Shown here in pieces: positions 44,736 through 53,596 of a stretch of 64,000 bases of DNA. The notes beneath the pieces are model-generated. The model saw only the letters and a program-made list of their open reading frames with translations, was not told where the DNA came from and made no database searches. Origin of the DNA: an uncultured Chlorobiaceae bacterium (GTDB lineage Bacteria > Bacteroidota > Chlorobiia > Chlorobiales > Chlorobiaceae); contig CAIRXW010000036.1 in the NCBI GenBank assembly GCA_903882665.1, forward strand, positions 1 through 64,000, given 5' to 3'. Made by a program: the position numbers and the translations under genes. Position 1 is the first letter of the stretch; every line of letters starts with the position of its first letter.

Positions 44736-44990
44736 TCAACGAATTACCGTTTCCTGACCAGGAAGGTATGCACACTCAATGCCTCTATGAGAAACAAGTT
44801 CATGCCCGGTACGCTTTGCCCATGACGCCATGTCATTGACTGAGCCTGGATCGGTAGCGGTCATTTTCAGTATCTCGCCACTGTTCAGTGAATCAATGGC
44901 TTTTTTGGTTTTCAGAATCGGTAAAGGACAATTCAAGCCTTCACAATTCAGCTCAAGGTTGCTTGCAATTTCACTCATAAAAAAACTCAT
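44736..44990 (-). CDS. tusA: TusA-family sulfur carrier
   Basis: An 84-residue protein with the CPxP motif in LNCEGLNCPLPILKTKKAI, the active-site Cys of TusA. A second Met at 44978 may be the true start. It accepts persulfide sulfur from rhodanese and passes it toward DsrC. It lies between the rhodanese gene and dsrN. Confidence 0.93.
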   Translation of the reverse strand: MSFFMSEIASNLELNCEGLNCPLPILKTKKAIDSLNSGEILKMTATDPGSVNDMASWAKRTGHELVSHRGIECAYLPGQETVIR

Positions 44991-45021
44991 GATGATAGTA
45001 TTACTTCAAATCTTTCGGTTT

Positions 45022-45498
45022 TTACCAAGGCCTCGGCGCCTTTTGATCCGCTCGCAGCTTTACCGTAAAGTAATCGTCCGCTTCTGCCTCATCCACAAGA
45101 GTCCCGGCACTGCTCCAAAGGGGTTCTTCATAATCGTTCCATCCCCTCAAACCCGTCCGCAGGGAAGATGCATGTTCATAACCCAGCAACTGCATGGATT
45201 GGACAGCAAGAGCACTTCGGTTACCTGAGCGGCAAACCACAACAATTTCGCGCATCCTCGCTTGCACCAACACGGGCACGGTATCCTCATAATCCCATTC
45301 AGAGGCAGATTCAAGAATACCCCTTGGAACGTTAATGGAATCCCTGATATGCATGGCTTCAAACTCATAAGGCTCACGCACATCAACAATGAGCAAATCC
45401 GGATTCTCCTTCATGCGCACAACAAGATCCCAGGGCATGATCTCCTTAACCTGAGACAAACAATTCCTGACAAGCTCTCGGTAACTCACCATGGTCAT
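45022..45498 (-). CDS. Single-domain rhodanese
   Basis: A 158-residue rhodanese with VDVREPYEFEAMHI and active-site loop VVCRSGNRSAL (Cys about residue 108). The rhd-tusA-dsrE2 trio is a known sulfur-mobilising module in sulfur oxidisers; here dsrE2 is broken. An N-terminal helical extension of about 30 residues is present. It is probably cytoplasmic, as no signal peptide is seen. Confidence 0.9.
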   Translation of the reverse strand: MTMVSYRELVRNCLSQVKEIMPWDLVVRMKENPDLLIVDVREPYEFEAMHIRDSINVPRGILESASEWDYEDTVPVLVQARMREIVVVCRSGNRSALAVQSMQLLGYEHASSLRTGLRGWNDYEEPLWSSAGTLVDEAEADDYFTVKLRADQKAPRPW

Positions 45499-45509
45499 GA
45501 ATTTTTCTG

Positions 45510-45653
45510 TCAGATAAAGAATGAGTTACCAGCGTCGGCAATAACCGCTTCCATATCCATGGCCGCAGCCGTTGAGGCCAGAATGAACGAAGGATATCCC
45601 CCGTCGAGTGTTCCCTGGGATGCAATGATTGCAAGTTTTTTTGTATCAGCCAT
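45510..45653 (-). pseudogene. Truncated DsrE2-like gene
   Basis: 47 codons read MADTKKLAIIASQGTLDGGY, then PSFILASTAAAMDMEAVIADAG and a stop. This is the N-terminus of the DsrE2/DsrE-like family (about 160 residues), which normally continues after DMEA into a hydrophobic FYGL-type segment. Everything after is missing, and rhodanese starts 11 bp later. It is a 3'-deleted remnant, or possibly a very short variant. Confidence 0.6.
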
Positions 45654-45746
45654 AACTCTTTGATTTTCCCGATTACGCTTTCACGAAACAAGAACAGAAA
45701 AAAATGTTTCAGCAGGGTGCAACACAAGTTGCCGGATATAAGATGA

Positions 45747-46160
45747 TCAATGACCTCCTGAAACGATTCCCGCTGCGGCAAAAACAAGAACCAGTACCTG
45801 CAACAACGTCATAACGGCATAAATCATATCTTTTTCCTTCAAAAAAAGCGGAATGATAACAGCAAGACAGAGCATCGTTACCGATGAAAGATAAACAACT
45901 GAGGCGTAGCTGAGAACATCACCTCGACCCAATTGATAAATCCAGTCCCATCCGGAAGGAACCGGAACAATTTTGTGCAATTCTGCTGCCCGAAGATGCC
46001 AGTGCATGGCTACCTCTGAAGGAGAAACGGTAGAGGGAAGCAATTGAAAGACATAAACAAGGTAACCCGCTACAACAAAGATAATTCCTAAAGTAGATGT
46101 CCAGGAAAGTACAGTGGCATAAGTCAACTGAATCCTGTTTGCGTGAAGCTGTTGTTTCAT
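45747..46160 (-). CDS. DUF1634-like small membrane protein
   Basis: A 137-residue protein with three hydrophobic segments (about 13-40, 82-104 and 110-133). Proteins of this type commonly accompany TauE/SafE exporters, as here, where the exporter gene ends 13 bp upstream. Function unknown; an accessory subunit for anion export is plausible. Confidence 0.7.
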   Translation of the reverse strand: MKQQLHANRIQLTYATVLSWTSTLGIIFVVAGYLVYVFQLLPSTVSPSEVAMHWHLRAAELHKIVPVPSGWDWIYQLGRGDVLSYASVVYLSSVTMLCLAVIIPLFLKEKDMIYAVMTLLQVLVLVFAAAGIVSGGH

Positions 46161-46173
46161 AGTGTCGTTAGCG

Positions 46174-47133
46174 TCAAATTCCGAATCCTTTTAAAAGAGC
46201 CCTCAATCCGGCCGCAGCAAGAAGGGTGATAACGAGCTTTCTCACAACACGGGTGTGAACCTTTGTAAGCAATCTGGCGCCAATTTTTGTACCGAGCATC
46301 ATACCGGCAACTGATGGCACTGCGATAAGGGGGAGAACCGCACCCTTGTGCAGATAGACCCATGCCGCAGCAGTGTCATTGACAGAAAGCACAAAAATGC
46401 TTGTGGCCACTGAAACTCTCAGCGGAGCACCAAGAACAAGGTTGAAAACCGGCACATTGGCCCATCCGGCGCCAAGCCCGAACATTCCAGCCATGAATCC
46501 AATCACAACGAACAGCAGGATACCAACGGGTGTGCGGTGGATTTGCCAACTGACATCTTTTTTAAGCTGTTCATCGTAATAGATACCATAGATATGCAAT
46601 ATTTTGGAAAGCGTATCCGGCTCTGTTACTTCAGGATATGCCGAATTTTTTGAAAGCAGCATGATCACGGAAATACCAAGAATTGTTGCACCAAGAGATA
46701 ACTGCACAACATTTTCCGGCATGGCCAACCCAACCATGGCACCGGCTATTGAACTAATAGAGGCAATCAGCGCCATTGAAAGAGCCAGTTTGAGATTTGC
46801 CAACCCTTTTTTCAGCAAGGGAGAGCCCGCTGAAAGCGCTCCGGAAAGTGCCACAAGCAGTCCCGCTCCCCTCACAAAGTCAATATGAAAGGGGAAAAAG
46901 CTGCTGACAATCGGCACAAAGAGCACTCCCCCTCCGACCCCGGCAATAACGGCGATAATGCCAAGAAAAAAAGAGAAAACGAAGAGCGCAATTTCCCAAA
47001 CCCACCACTCCGTCTGTACGGGAGGCTGAGATTGTACGGCCAAGGCCACTGCCGGAGAAAAAAGCAGCAGACCTGTGAGCACGCTCAAAAGAAAAATGGA
47101 GCCAATCGATCTACAACGCCTTTGATTAATCAC
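46174..47133 (-). CDS. TauE/SafE-family sulfite/sulfonate exporter
   Basis: A 319-residue integral membrane protein with about eight hydrophobic segments and two duplicated halves (GIIAVIAGVGGGVLFVPI and GFMAGMFGLGAGWANVPVFNLV), typical of TauE/SafE. An N-terminal signal-like segment precedes. It lies 6 bp after soeA, so sulfite or a related anion is the likely substrate. Confidence 0.88.
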   Translation of the reverse strand: MINQRRCRSIGSIFLLSVLTGLLLFSPAVALAVQSQPPVQTEWWVWEIALFVFSFFLGIIAVIAGVGGGVLFVPIVSSFFPFHIDFVRGAGLLVALSGALSAGSPLLKKGLANLKLALSMALIASISSIAGAMVGLAMPENVVQLSLGATILGISVIMLLSKNSAYPEVTEPDTLSKILHIYGIYYDEQLKKDVSWQIHRTPVGILLFVVIGFMAGMFGLGAGWANVPVFNLVLGAPLRVSVATSIFVLSVNDTAAAWVYLHKGAVLPLIAVPSVAGMMLGTKIGARLLTKVHTRVVRKLVITLLAAAGLRALLKGFGI

Positions 47134-47139
47134 TCTCTC

Positions 47140-50007
47140 TCATGGTTTAGAAATATAGAAGGTCTTTTCATCGGGCCTGAAGGGACGCCCCATCCAGAGA
47201 GGACGGCGAAGTCCTTCCGGCCCCGGTGCGGGCCTTGTCATGGCAAGCCACTCCTTGTAAATCTGGTGTGAACGCTCCGTATCGACAAAAACGTCACCGT
47301 AACAATCACCCTCATACGCCTTCTCGATACGCACCTTCTGGTGCCAGCAGTGCATGCCGCTGACAGGGTCAGGGTGTACCGGGAAGGTGATGTTCTGATG
47401 CACTCCACCGTCAGACCAGAAAATTCTTGATGAATCCGCGTCGCTGCTCTCATAGGGCTCAATACCCTCATCAATACGCATTTTCCATTTACCGCCCCCT
47501 TCACGCTTGATCTCTACGCGGTTGGTTGACCAGCGGTTGGCTGCCGGATCCTGCTCGCGGCGCCAGCGACCAATGTGGTGTGAGCAGGCAACAACACCGG
47601 GACGAATGCCCTCGGTAACCCATGCCCGGTTTATGAAAAATCCAATATCGGTATTCACACGAATGAGGTCACCATCTTCAAAACCGAGACTATTGGCATC
47701 TGAAGCATTAATCCAGACCGGATTACGGTGCGCAATCTCGGCAAGCCATTTGGCATTGCCGGAACGGGAGTGAATCAGGACTGGAAGACGGAACGTAGGG
47801 ACAAGGACAAACTCCCCCTTGCTCCGGTTCATGATTTCCTGGTGCACGTGACTTTTGATGTAGCCGGGTAGTCGATACTCTGGCCACTTCCAGTCAACCA
47901 TCGTCTGCGAATAGAGTTCCTGCTTGCGAGATGGAGTAGGAAAGCCGGTACAGTTTGCACCCTTAACCTGAACTCCGACTGATTTCCCGTTTTTGGTGAT
48001 AAGGCCAGTCTGCGGCTGCACGGTTGTGCCTTGCAGATCGGCCTCCGACAGCGTTCTTTCATTAACCTTGTAAACGTTGGTTTCAATCTCGAAGGCACCA
48101 TACTTCTGCATGTATTCCAGGGCGGTCAGACCCTCTTTGGCCGCCTTTTCCGGCAACCCGGGCACACGCTCAAAGATGTAGCGGTAATACTCCTCAATGG
48201 TGATCTTCTCACCCGGACGATAGGGCGACATGCAATACTGCTTTATACCGAGGCTTCCATCCGGATCAATGCGCCAGGTAAGCTCAATCCAGAACTCATC
48301 CTCTTCCCACACCTCACCGACATTTGCCTGCCAGGTATATTCAACCGGATTGCCCATCTTTGCGTGAGCAACACGAAGAACCGGCTGACGGAACGCAATC
48401 CACTTGCCGGCATGGGTTTCATAACTGATAAGATCATGCCGCTCGGCGGAATGGCCCATCGGCAACACGTAGTCGGCAAAATAGGCGGTTTCGCTCCAGG
48501 TTGGCGTAAGCGCCGCGTGCAGACCGATTTTTGACTCGTCCTCCAGCGCCTCGATCCATGTGAAACCGTCCGGGTAGGTCCAGACCGGATTGAAAACCCT
48601 TGTAAAATAGACATCAAGTTTGCCACGACCCTCCTTGAGAAAATGGGGCAGCAAAAAGCTCAGCTCAAAATGAGCCAGAGGATACTCGTCAGGTAATTGG
48701 AGTGAATTCCAGTATGTCTGTGGTTTTGGCTTGGCATGAACATCGGGATGGAACTTGTTCCATGCGCTTGGTGACGTTCCGCCCGGCGTACCAACACTGC
48801 CTGTCAAAACATTGAGGAAATGAAGTGTACGCGACACTTCCCAGCCACCAAGGTTCCCACTGCTGGCACTGCGCCATACATGTGTCGCAAAATTGGTACC
48901 CGCCTCGCCTATTTTTCGGGCAACCTCAACAATCATTGCCGCCTTGACTCCACTCTCTTTTTCTGCGTACTCTGGAGTGTAGGAACTATACTCCTTTTTG
49001 AGCGCCTCAATGAAATTCTCAAAGGTGACAGGAGTGTTCGGGTAATCGTGCTGCAGGTACTCTTTCCAGTTCACCCAGTTTTCAAGGTAGTCGCGGTTGT
49101 AGAGCCCTTCATCAAGAATCACCTTTGCCATGGAAAGCAGCAGAGCAGGCTCGCTGCCCGGGTAACTTGGCATCCAGTAATCCGACATGCTCGCCGTGTT
49201 TGAAAGACGGGGATCGAGCACCGCAAGTTTGGCGCCTTTCATTCTGGCCTCAACAATTCGCTGGGCATGAGGGTTGAAATAGTGCCCCGACTCAAGGTGA
49301 GCACTCACCAGAAGCATAAATTTAGCATTGGTATAATCAGGAGAGGGGCGGTCTAATCCTTCCCAGATCGCGTAGCCGAAACGTGCTCCTGATGAACAAA
49401 CATTGGTGTGACTGTTATGACCATCTACATTCCACGCCCTGAGCACCCACTCCATGAAACCTTCATGGCCGGGGCGACCGACATGATAAGAAATTTCGTT
49501 ATTGCGGCCCTCCTGTATGGCCTTGCGCATTCTTCCTGCAATGTCGTCCAGCACACTGTCCCAGCTTACCCTGTCCCACTTGCCGCAACCTCTTTTGCCC
49601 GATCGTTTCATCGGGTAGAGCACCCGGTCGGTATCCTCAATCTGGTTGAGGGTTGCGGGGCCTTTTGCACAGTTTCTACCACGACTGGCCGGATGGTAGG
49701 GATTGCCGACCAGCTTGCGCATCGTCATGCTCTCTTTATCAACGTAGGCAAGAAGTCCGCAACCAGCCTCACAGTTGAAACAGGCTGTCGGAATCAGCAT
49801 ATACTCTTTCGACTTGCGCTCAGGCCAGCTTTTTGAATCATATTCCACCCAATTGTCCCACTGATCGGGGGGCGGGCAGTTCACCTGGGTACCATCAACA
49901 GTTGCACTTTTCGTTGCCGGACCACTCCCTTCAGTGTGAAGATCAGCAATGAGGTGCAGTTTTTCTGCTATCGTTTCTATAACCGTTGGTTTATGGGTAT
50001 AACTCAT
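47140..50007 (-). CDS. soeA: Molybdopterin subunit SoeA (PSRLC3-type), sulfite oxidation
   Basis: A 955-residue bis-MGD oxidoreductase of the PsrA/DMSO reductase family. An N-terminal [4Fe-4S] motif CFNCEAGCGLLAYV...NCAKG (about residues 57-92) is followed by molybdopterin domains, including NVCSSGARFGYAIWEG, GNAKWLAEIAHRNPVWI and SHHIGRWRREQDP. No twin-arginine or Sec signal is present, so it is cytoplasmic, fitting SoeA rather than periplasmic polysulfide reductase. It probably oxidises sulfite from DsrAB to sulfate. The fused SoeBC gene is 18 bp upstream. Confidence 0.85.
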   Translation of the reverse strand: MSYTHKPTVIETIAEKLHLIADLHTEGSGPATKSATVDGTQVNCPPPDQWDNWVEYDSKSWPERKSKEYMLIPTACFNCEAGCGLLAYVDKESMTMRKLVGNPYHPASRGRNCAKGPATLNQIEDTDRVLYPMKRSGKRGCGKWDRVSWDSVLDDIAGRMRKAIQEGRNNEISYHVGRPGHEGFMEWVLRAWNVDGHNSHTNVCSSGARFGYAIWEGLDRPSPDYTNAKFMLLVSAHLESGHYFNPHAQRIVEARMKGAKLAVLDPRLSNTASMSDYWMPSYPGSEPALLLSMAKVILDEGLYNRDYLENWVNWKEYLQHDYPNTPVTFENFIEALKKEYSSYTPEYAEKESGVKAAMIVEVARKIGEAGTNFATHVWRSASSGNLGGWEVSRTLHFLNVLTGSVGTPGGTSPSAWNKFHPDVHAKPKPQTYWNSLQLPDEYPLAHFELSFLLPHFLKEGRGKLDVYFTRVFNPVWTYPDGFTWIEALEDESKIGLHAALTPTWSETAYFADYVLPMGHSAERHDLISYETHAGKWIAFRQPVLRVAHAKMGNPVEYTWQANVGEVWEEDEFWIELTWRIDPDGSLGIKQYCMSPYRPGEKITIEEYYRYIFERVPGLPEKAAKEGLTALEYMQKYGAFEIETNVYKVNERTLSEADLQGTTVQPQTGLITKNGKSVGVQVKGANCTGFPTPSRKQELYSQTMVDWKWPEYRLPGYIKSHVHQEIMNRSKGEFVLVPTFRLPVLIHSRSGNAKWLAEIAHRNPVWINASDANSLGFEDGDLIRVNTDIGFFINRAWVTEGIRPGVVACSHHIGRWRREQDPAANRWSTNRVEIKREGGGKWKMRIDEGIEPYESSDADSSRIFWSDGGVHQNITFPVHPDPVSGMHCWHQKVRIEKAYEGDCYGDVFVDTERSHQIYKEWLAMTRPAPGPEGLRRPLWMGRPFRPDEKTFYISKP

Positions 50008-50025
50008 ATTTACTCCAGCACTTGA

Positions 50026-51579
50026 TTAACTTAACGGAACGGTTTGCGGTGCATGAATCCAGACTTTTTCTGTGTAGAAGACACCACAAAGTCCAAAAAT
50101 GGCGGCTACAGCAAGCATCAGTGGCGAAGAAAGGGCAAGGCACAACAGCAGTGGAAGCATATTACCCGCAATAAAACTGCCAAACCAGAACTGCTTTTTC
50201 AGTGATCCATGCAGGATGGCCTCAGCCGCGCGTTCCGCAGACTTCGAAGGGTGCTTGCCATAGAGCTCAGAAAGCATCACAAGGATGTGGAGTATAAAAC
50301 CGCCCGCAAGAGCAGGCCTGAGCGTTTCGAAAAGATCAGAAGCACTGGAGGTCAACACACCAAGAATGAGCATTGCCGAGCCGCCGGCAAGCAACGAGTT
50401 CAGGAACATGTGTAATAAAAGCATGGGACTTTGCCAGAAATCCCTCCCCTTGGCCGAGCCAAAAAGGAATGCCGTATAGATCGCCGTCAGCAGGGCAAAG
50501 AGTGCGCCGCACCAGAGCGACACCTGTTCGAGAAGAGGCAGGTGGAGATATTTGGCAACTCCCCAGAGTGCAAGAAATGCGCCGAATCCGGCAATCGTCA
50601 AACCACCCTTTACCAGCCATGAACCAAATTGCGGACGGAGCATAACCGAAGAGAAGCGCTCGGGACGATCAAGATCCTTGACGAGAAATCCTCCCGTAAA
50701 GGCAAGAAAAAGCAGCGAAGTTGCCCATACAGCCCACTGCAGCGAATTGGAGAGGGGATGCATCAGCAGGGTCTGCACAACAAACATCAGCAAAAACAAT
50801 CCTGACGCAACGGCCTTCGAGGCTACATAGGCAGGTACCTCCCAGCCCCAGACAACTCCTTTGGCAGGAATATCATAAACCTTTCTTGCATTTGGCTTTC
50901 CATCAATTCCGGATGATGGAAGCAATTTTTTTGCCGGTTTGGCAAAGTGTTTGCCAGCAAAATGGCCAACCCCGCGGGACTGCTCGCTCCAGAGATAGCC
51001 GTTGACTTCTGAAACCTCAAGTGGATCCAGCGAGGCGCCATCCCCGTTGATATAATAAAGCTTGGGTGACGTACCCTTTTCCGGCTTGCGCACCATGGTC
51101 TGCTCTTTTGCCACAAGACGAGCTATCTCACTGCGGGGGTCATCAAGGTCACCGGCAACAATTGCCTGCTGGGGACAAATCGCAACACAGGCTGGCTTGA
51201 GGCCAACCTCTTTTCTGTGAGCACAATAATTGCATTTTGCGGAGGTATGCGTCTCGGGATCCATATAGAGAGCACCGTAAGGACAGGCTTGGGAACAGGC
51301 TTTACAGCCGATACATCGACGCTGGTCAAAGTCAACAATACCATCGTCCCGCCGGTGCAAAGCCTCAACTGGACAGATATCAACACATGGCGGCTCAGCG
51401 CAATGGTTGCAGCGGAGAACGGTAAAATATCTTCTACTATCGGGGAAGGTCCCCTTTTCAACATATTTAACCCAGGTACGATTTACACCGAGAGGCACCT
51501 GGTTTTCGGATTTACATGCTACCGTGCAGGCATGGCATCCGATACATTTCCGGGCATCAATAACAAAACCGTAATTCAT
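50026..51579 (-). CDS. Fused iron-sulfur/membrane subunit SoeBC
   Basis: A 517-residue fusion. The N-terminal ~190 residues have four ferredoxin clusters ([49 protein letters not shown]...CVAICP). After a linker (about 190-250), the C-terminal half has about eight membrane segments like the DmsC/SoeC anchor. B and C are normally separate genes. It anchors SoeA to the membrane and passes electrons to quinone. It is first in the operon, with TATTATAATATT just upstream. Confidence 0.85.
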   Translation of the reverse strand: MNYGFVIDARKCIGCHACTVACKSENQVPLGVNRTWVKYVEKGTFPDSRRYFTVLRCNHCAEPPCVDICPVEALHRRDDGIVDFDQRRCIGCKACSQACPYGALYMDPETHTSAKCNYCAHRKEVGLKPACVAICPQQAIVAGDLDDPRSEIARLVAKEQTMVRKPEKGTSPKLYYINGDGASLDPLEVSEVNGYLWSEQSRGVGHFAGKHFAKPAKKLLPSSGIDGKPNARKVYDIPAKGVVWGWEVPAYVASKAVASGLFLLMFVVQTLLMHPLSNSLQWAVWATSLLFLAFTGGFLVKDLDRPERFSSVMLRPQFGSWLVKGGLTIAGFGAFLALWGVAKYLHLPLLEQVSLWCGALFALLTAIYTAFLFGSAKGRDFWQSPMLLLHMFLNSLLAGGSAMLILGVLTSSASDLFETLRPALAGGFILHILVMLSELYGKHPSKSAERAAEAILHGSLKKQFWFGSFIAGNMLPLLLCLALSSPLMLAVAAIFGLCGVFYTEKVWIHAPQTVPLS

Positions 51580-51592
51580 TAATTTTGCTCTA

Positions 51593-51604
51593 AATATTAT
51601 AATA
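51593..51604 (-). promoter_or_regulatory. Promoter-like AT-rich box upstream of soeBC
   Basis: TATTATAATATT, identical to the box before dsrC. It lies only 14 bp before the soeBC ATG, which would give a very short 5' leader, so a role as -10 element is uncertain. The rest of 51605-51835 shows nothing I can support. Confidence 0.3.
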
Positions 51605-51835
51605 CTGCAACCGAGCTATACTCTCGGGAACCCACTCACGCGGCGCTCAAACTGAACATGACCGATGGCTGACTGCTCTTTTCCTGTCGCCTGCAAAAAC
51701 GCAAACAAATCTACTACATAGTTATGCGGTTTTAATTTTAACAAAAGATATGAACTCTTCAAAAGGAAATCAACCAAACAACATCGAAAAATGAAGAAAA
51801 TATTACCGTACAAGCAGAAGCGGAACCTTGAATAT

Positions 51836-51888
51836 CCAGGGTTCATTCAACACCGGGGTTTGAAGCTGCAGTGTTGAAGAAACCCTGG
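51836..51888. repeat. 18-bp inverted repeat after sqr
   Basis: Arms CCAGGGTTCATTCAACAC (51836-51853) and GTGTTGAAGAAACCCTGG (51871-51888) pair over 16 of 18 positions with a 17-nt loop. It starts 10 bp after the sqr stop on the minus strand. No T tract follows on either strand, so it may be an RNA-stabilising hairpin or weak terminator. Confidence 0.7.
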
Positions 51889-51898
51889 GGTTTCAAGC

Positions 51899-53125
51899 TC
51901 ACCCGACCTCTTTTCCGGCCATAACAAGGGTTGGAGGAGCTCCAAGATGACGTCCACCAAGCAGAACATTCCAGTAGAGCCATTCAAAGCCAAGTTTTCC
52001 ATACCAGTTCATCCTGGTCTCGTGGAGAAGGGTAAATGGCCCCAGTTTTGGCATCGGGAACTTGCCTGGCAAAGGCTCTATCTTGTAGTTAAAGTCGATC
52101 AGCGAAGAGGTGCCTTTGGAATAGACAATAAAACAGGTCGAGTGGCCGTCATAAATCTCCTCCGGCTTGACGCCATGTATTTCAGACATGATATTGAAAA
52201 CCACAACATCAGCTTCATAATGGGCAACTGATCCCGCCTTTGAGGTCGGAACGTTGGTGGCATCGCCAATAACGTAGACCCTGTCGTGCTTGAGGGCCTT
52301 GAGAGTGTTCTGGTGAGTTGGTACATAGCCGATGCTGTCATCAATACCCGACTTGCTGATCACCTCATCGCCAATAGTAGTGGGAACAATAACCAGCGTG
52401 TCATACTTTATCCTGTCACCTTTTACGGACTCGATATACCGCTCTTTTCCATTCACTGAACTGAGTTCGAAACTCGTACTGATCTTGATATTTTTGCTCT
52501 TTGCCGACTCAGTAAAGACCGCCGAAGCCTTGGGTTTCGTAAAGGCTCCAGCCAGAGGGGTAACCAGTTCGATCTCGGTCTTCTCCCTGATACCTTTATT
52601 GCGACAAAACCAGTCAGCCATAAAGACAAATTCGATGGGGGCTACCGGACATTTGAAGGGGAGCTCGGCAATATTCATCACCAGTTTGCCCCCTTTAAAC
52701 TCTTTCAATCTCTGGCGCAGTTGTTCAGCGGCCTCAATGGTATAAAAGGAGAAGGCATTTTTGCCCCAGGCATCCATCAAGCCGTCATTCTCTTCAGGAG
52801 CAATCTTGCAGCCTGTGGCAATGATCAGAAAATCGTAGGTAAAGGTATGGTTTCTGCTCTTTACCTCCCTTTTCTCAGGATTGATATTGGTAATCTCATC
52901 AATCACAAAATCCACACCGGGAAGGATATACTTTTTCCTTGAACGGGTAAGGGTTTTTGACTTTTGAAGCCCGAAGGGAACAAAGAGCATGCCCGGTTGA
53001 TAGATATGCCTGTCATCACGATCGATCACCGTAATCTCCCATTCAGCAGGCAAATGCCTCCTCAGATTATTTGCAACAATTGTTCCGCCGGTACCCGCAC
53101 CCAATACAACGATCTTTTTCGACAT
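51899..53125 (-). CDS. sqr: Sulfide:quinone oxidoreductase
   Basis: A 408-residue FAD protein. N-terminal KKIVVLGAGTGGTIVANNLRR binds FAD, and YDFLIIATGCKIAPEE and VYVIGDATNVPTSKAGSVAHYEA are SQR features. Three conserved-position cysteines are visible (IATGCK, FKCPVAP, STCFIVY), as needed for polysulfide formation. It acts at the membrane, feeding electrons from sulfide to quinone. The SQR subtype cannot be fixed by eye. The upstream neighbour is a divergent small ORF. Confidence 0.9.
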   Translation of the reverse strand: MSKKIVVLGAGTGGTIVANNLRRHLPAEWEITVIDRDDRHIYQPGMLFVPFGLQKSKTLTRSRKKYILPGVDFVIDEITNINPEKREVKSRNHTFTYDFLIIATGCKIAPEENDGLMDAWGKNAFSFYTIEAAEQLRQRLKEFKGGKLVMNIAELPFKCPVAPIEFVFMADWFCRNKGIREKTEIELVTPLAGAFTKPKASAVFTESAKSKNIKISTSFELSSVNGKERYIESVKGDRIKYDTLVIVPTTIGDEVISKSGIDDSIGYVPTHQNTLKALKHDRVYVIGDATNVPTSKAGSVAHYEADVVVFNIMSEIHGVKPEEIYDGHSTCFIVYSKGTSSLIDFNYKIEPLPGKFPMPKLGPFTLLHETRMNWYGKLGFEWLYWNVLLGGRHLGAPPTLVMAGKEVG

Positions 53126-53153
53126 TATCTTGCCTCCATTTCAGGACTCAGTT

Positions 53154-53417
53154 ATGAAAGATTGGTGTGAAGAGAAAAAAAGAAACCGCGTTGCAACACT
53201 GAAATGCTGTTGCAGATGCCATGTTTTGAACAGCGCGTCAGAGAAGCGCGACTCCAACTCTTGCTTTAAAAAAGGTGTAGATGACCTTTGGGAAACATTT
53301 GATGAACACGATCGTTCAGCCTTATACTCCACCGATCATGCGCAGGAACCGCATAACTATATACCCATCAGGATTCAAAAAAATATAAACAACATCATAC
53401 GGAAAAGCAAAAAATGA
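53154..53417 (+). CDS. Small Cys-rich ORF of unknown function
   Basis: An 87-residue ORF, divergent from sqr and upstream of a porin. It contains the cluster LKCCCRCHVL near residue 20 and two more Cys, then a charged tail. It has no recognised family, no good ribosome-binding site and no ATACC-N8-GGTAT operator nearby, so I do not place it in the sulfate regulon. Bases 53418-53596 contain no gene I can support. Confidence 0.3.
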   Translation: MKDWCEEKKRNRVATLKCCCRCHVLNSASEKRDSNSCFKKGVDDLWETFDEHDRSALYSTDHAQEPHNYIPIRIQKNINNIIRKSKK

Positions 53418-53596
53418 ACCTGAATCGTTCAATCTCCGATGCGAAATTTTAACCTGAACCGAGTTCACAATCTTGTAGCACTCCCTTAACAATTCCTCAA
53501 CAGAACGAATGCTACTTTGTGGGGCGCAAGAAGATATGCGAAGAGAGTTCCCTGAATTTTCATGAACACCTCACACAAACCAACCACATTTTTCTT

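Noticed and set aside
51616-51846. Minus-strand 76-codon ORF between sqr and soeBC
   Set aside because: Phe/Tyr-rich sequence without family or ribosome-binding site in an AT-rich intergenic stretch.
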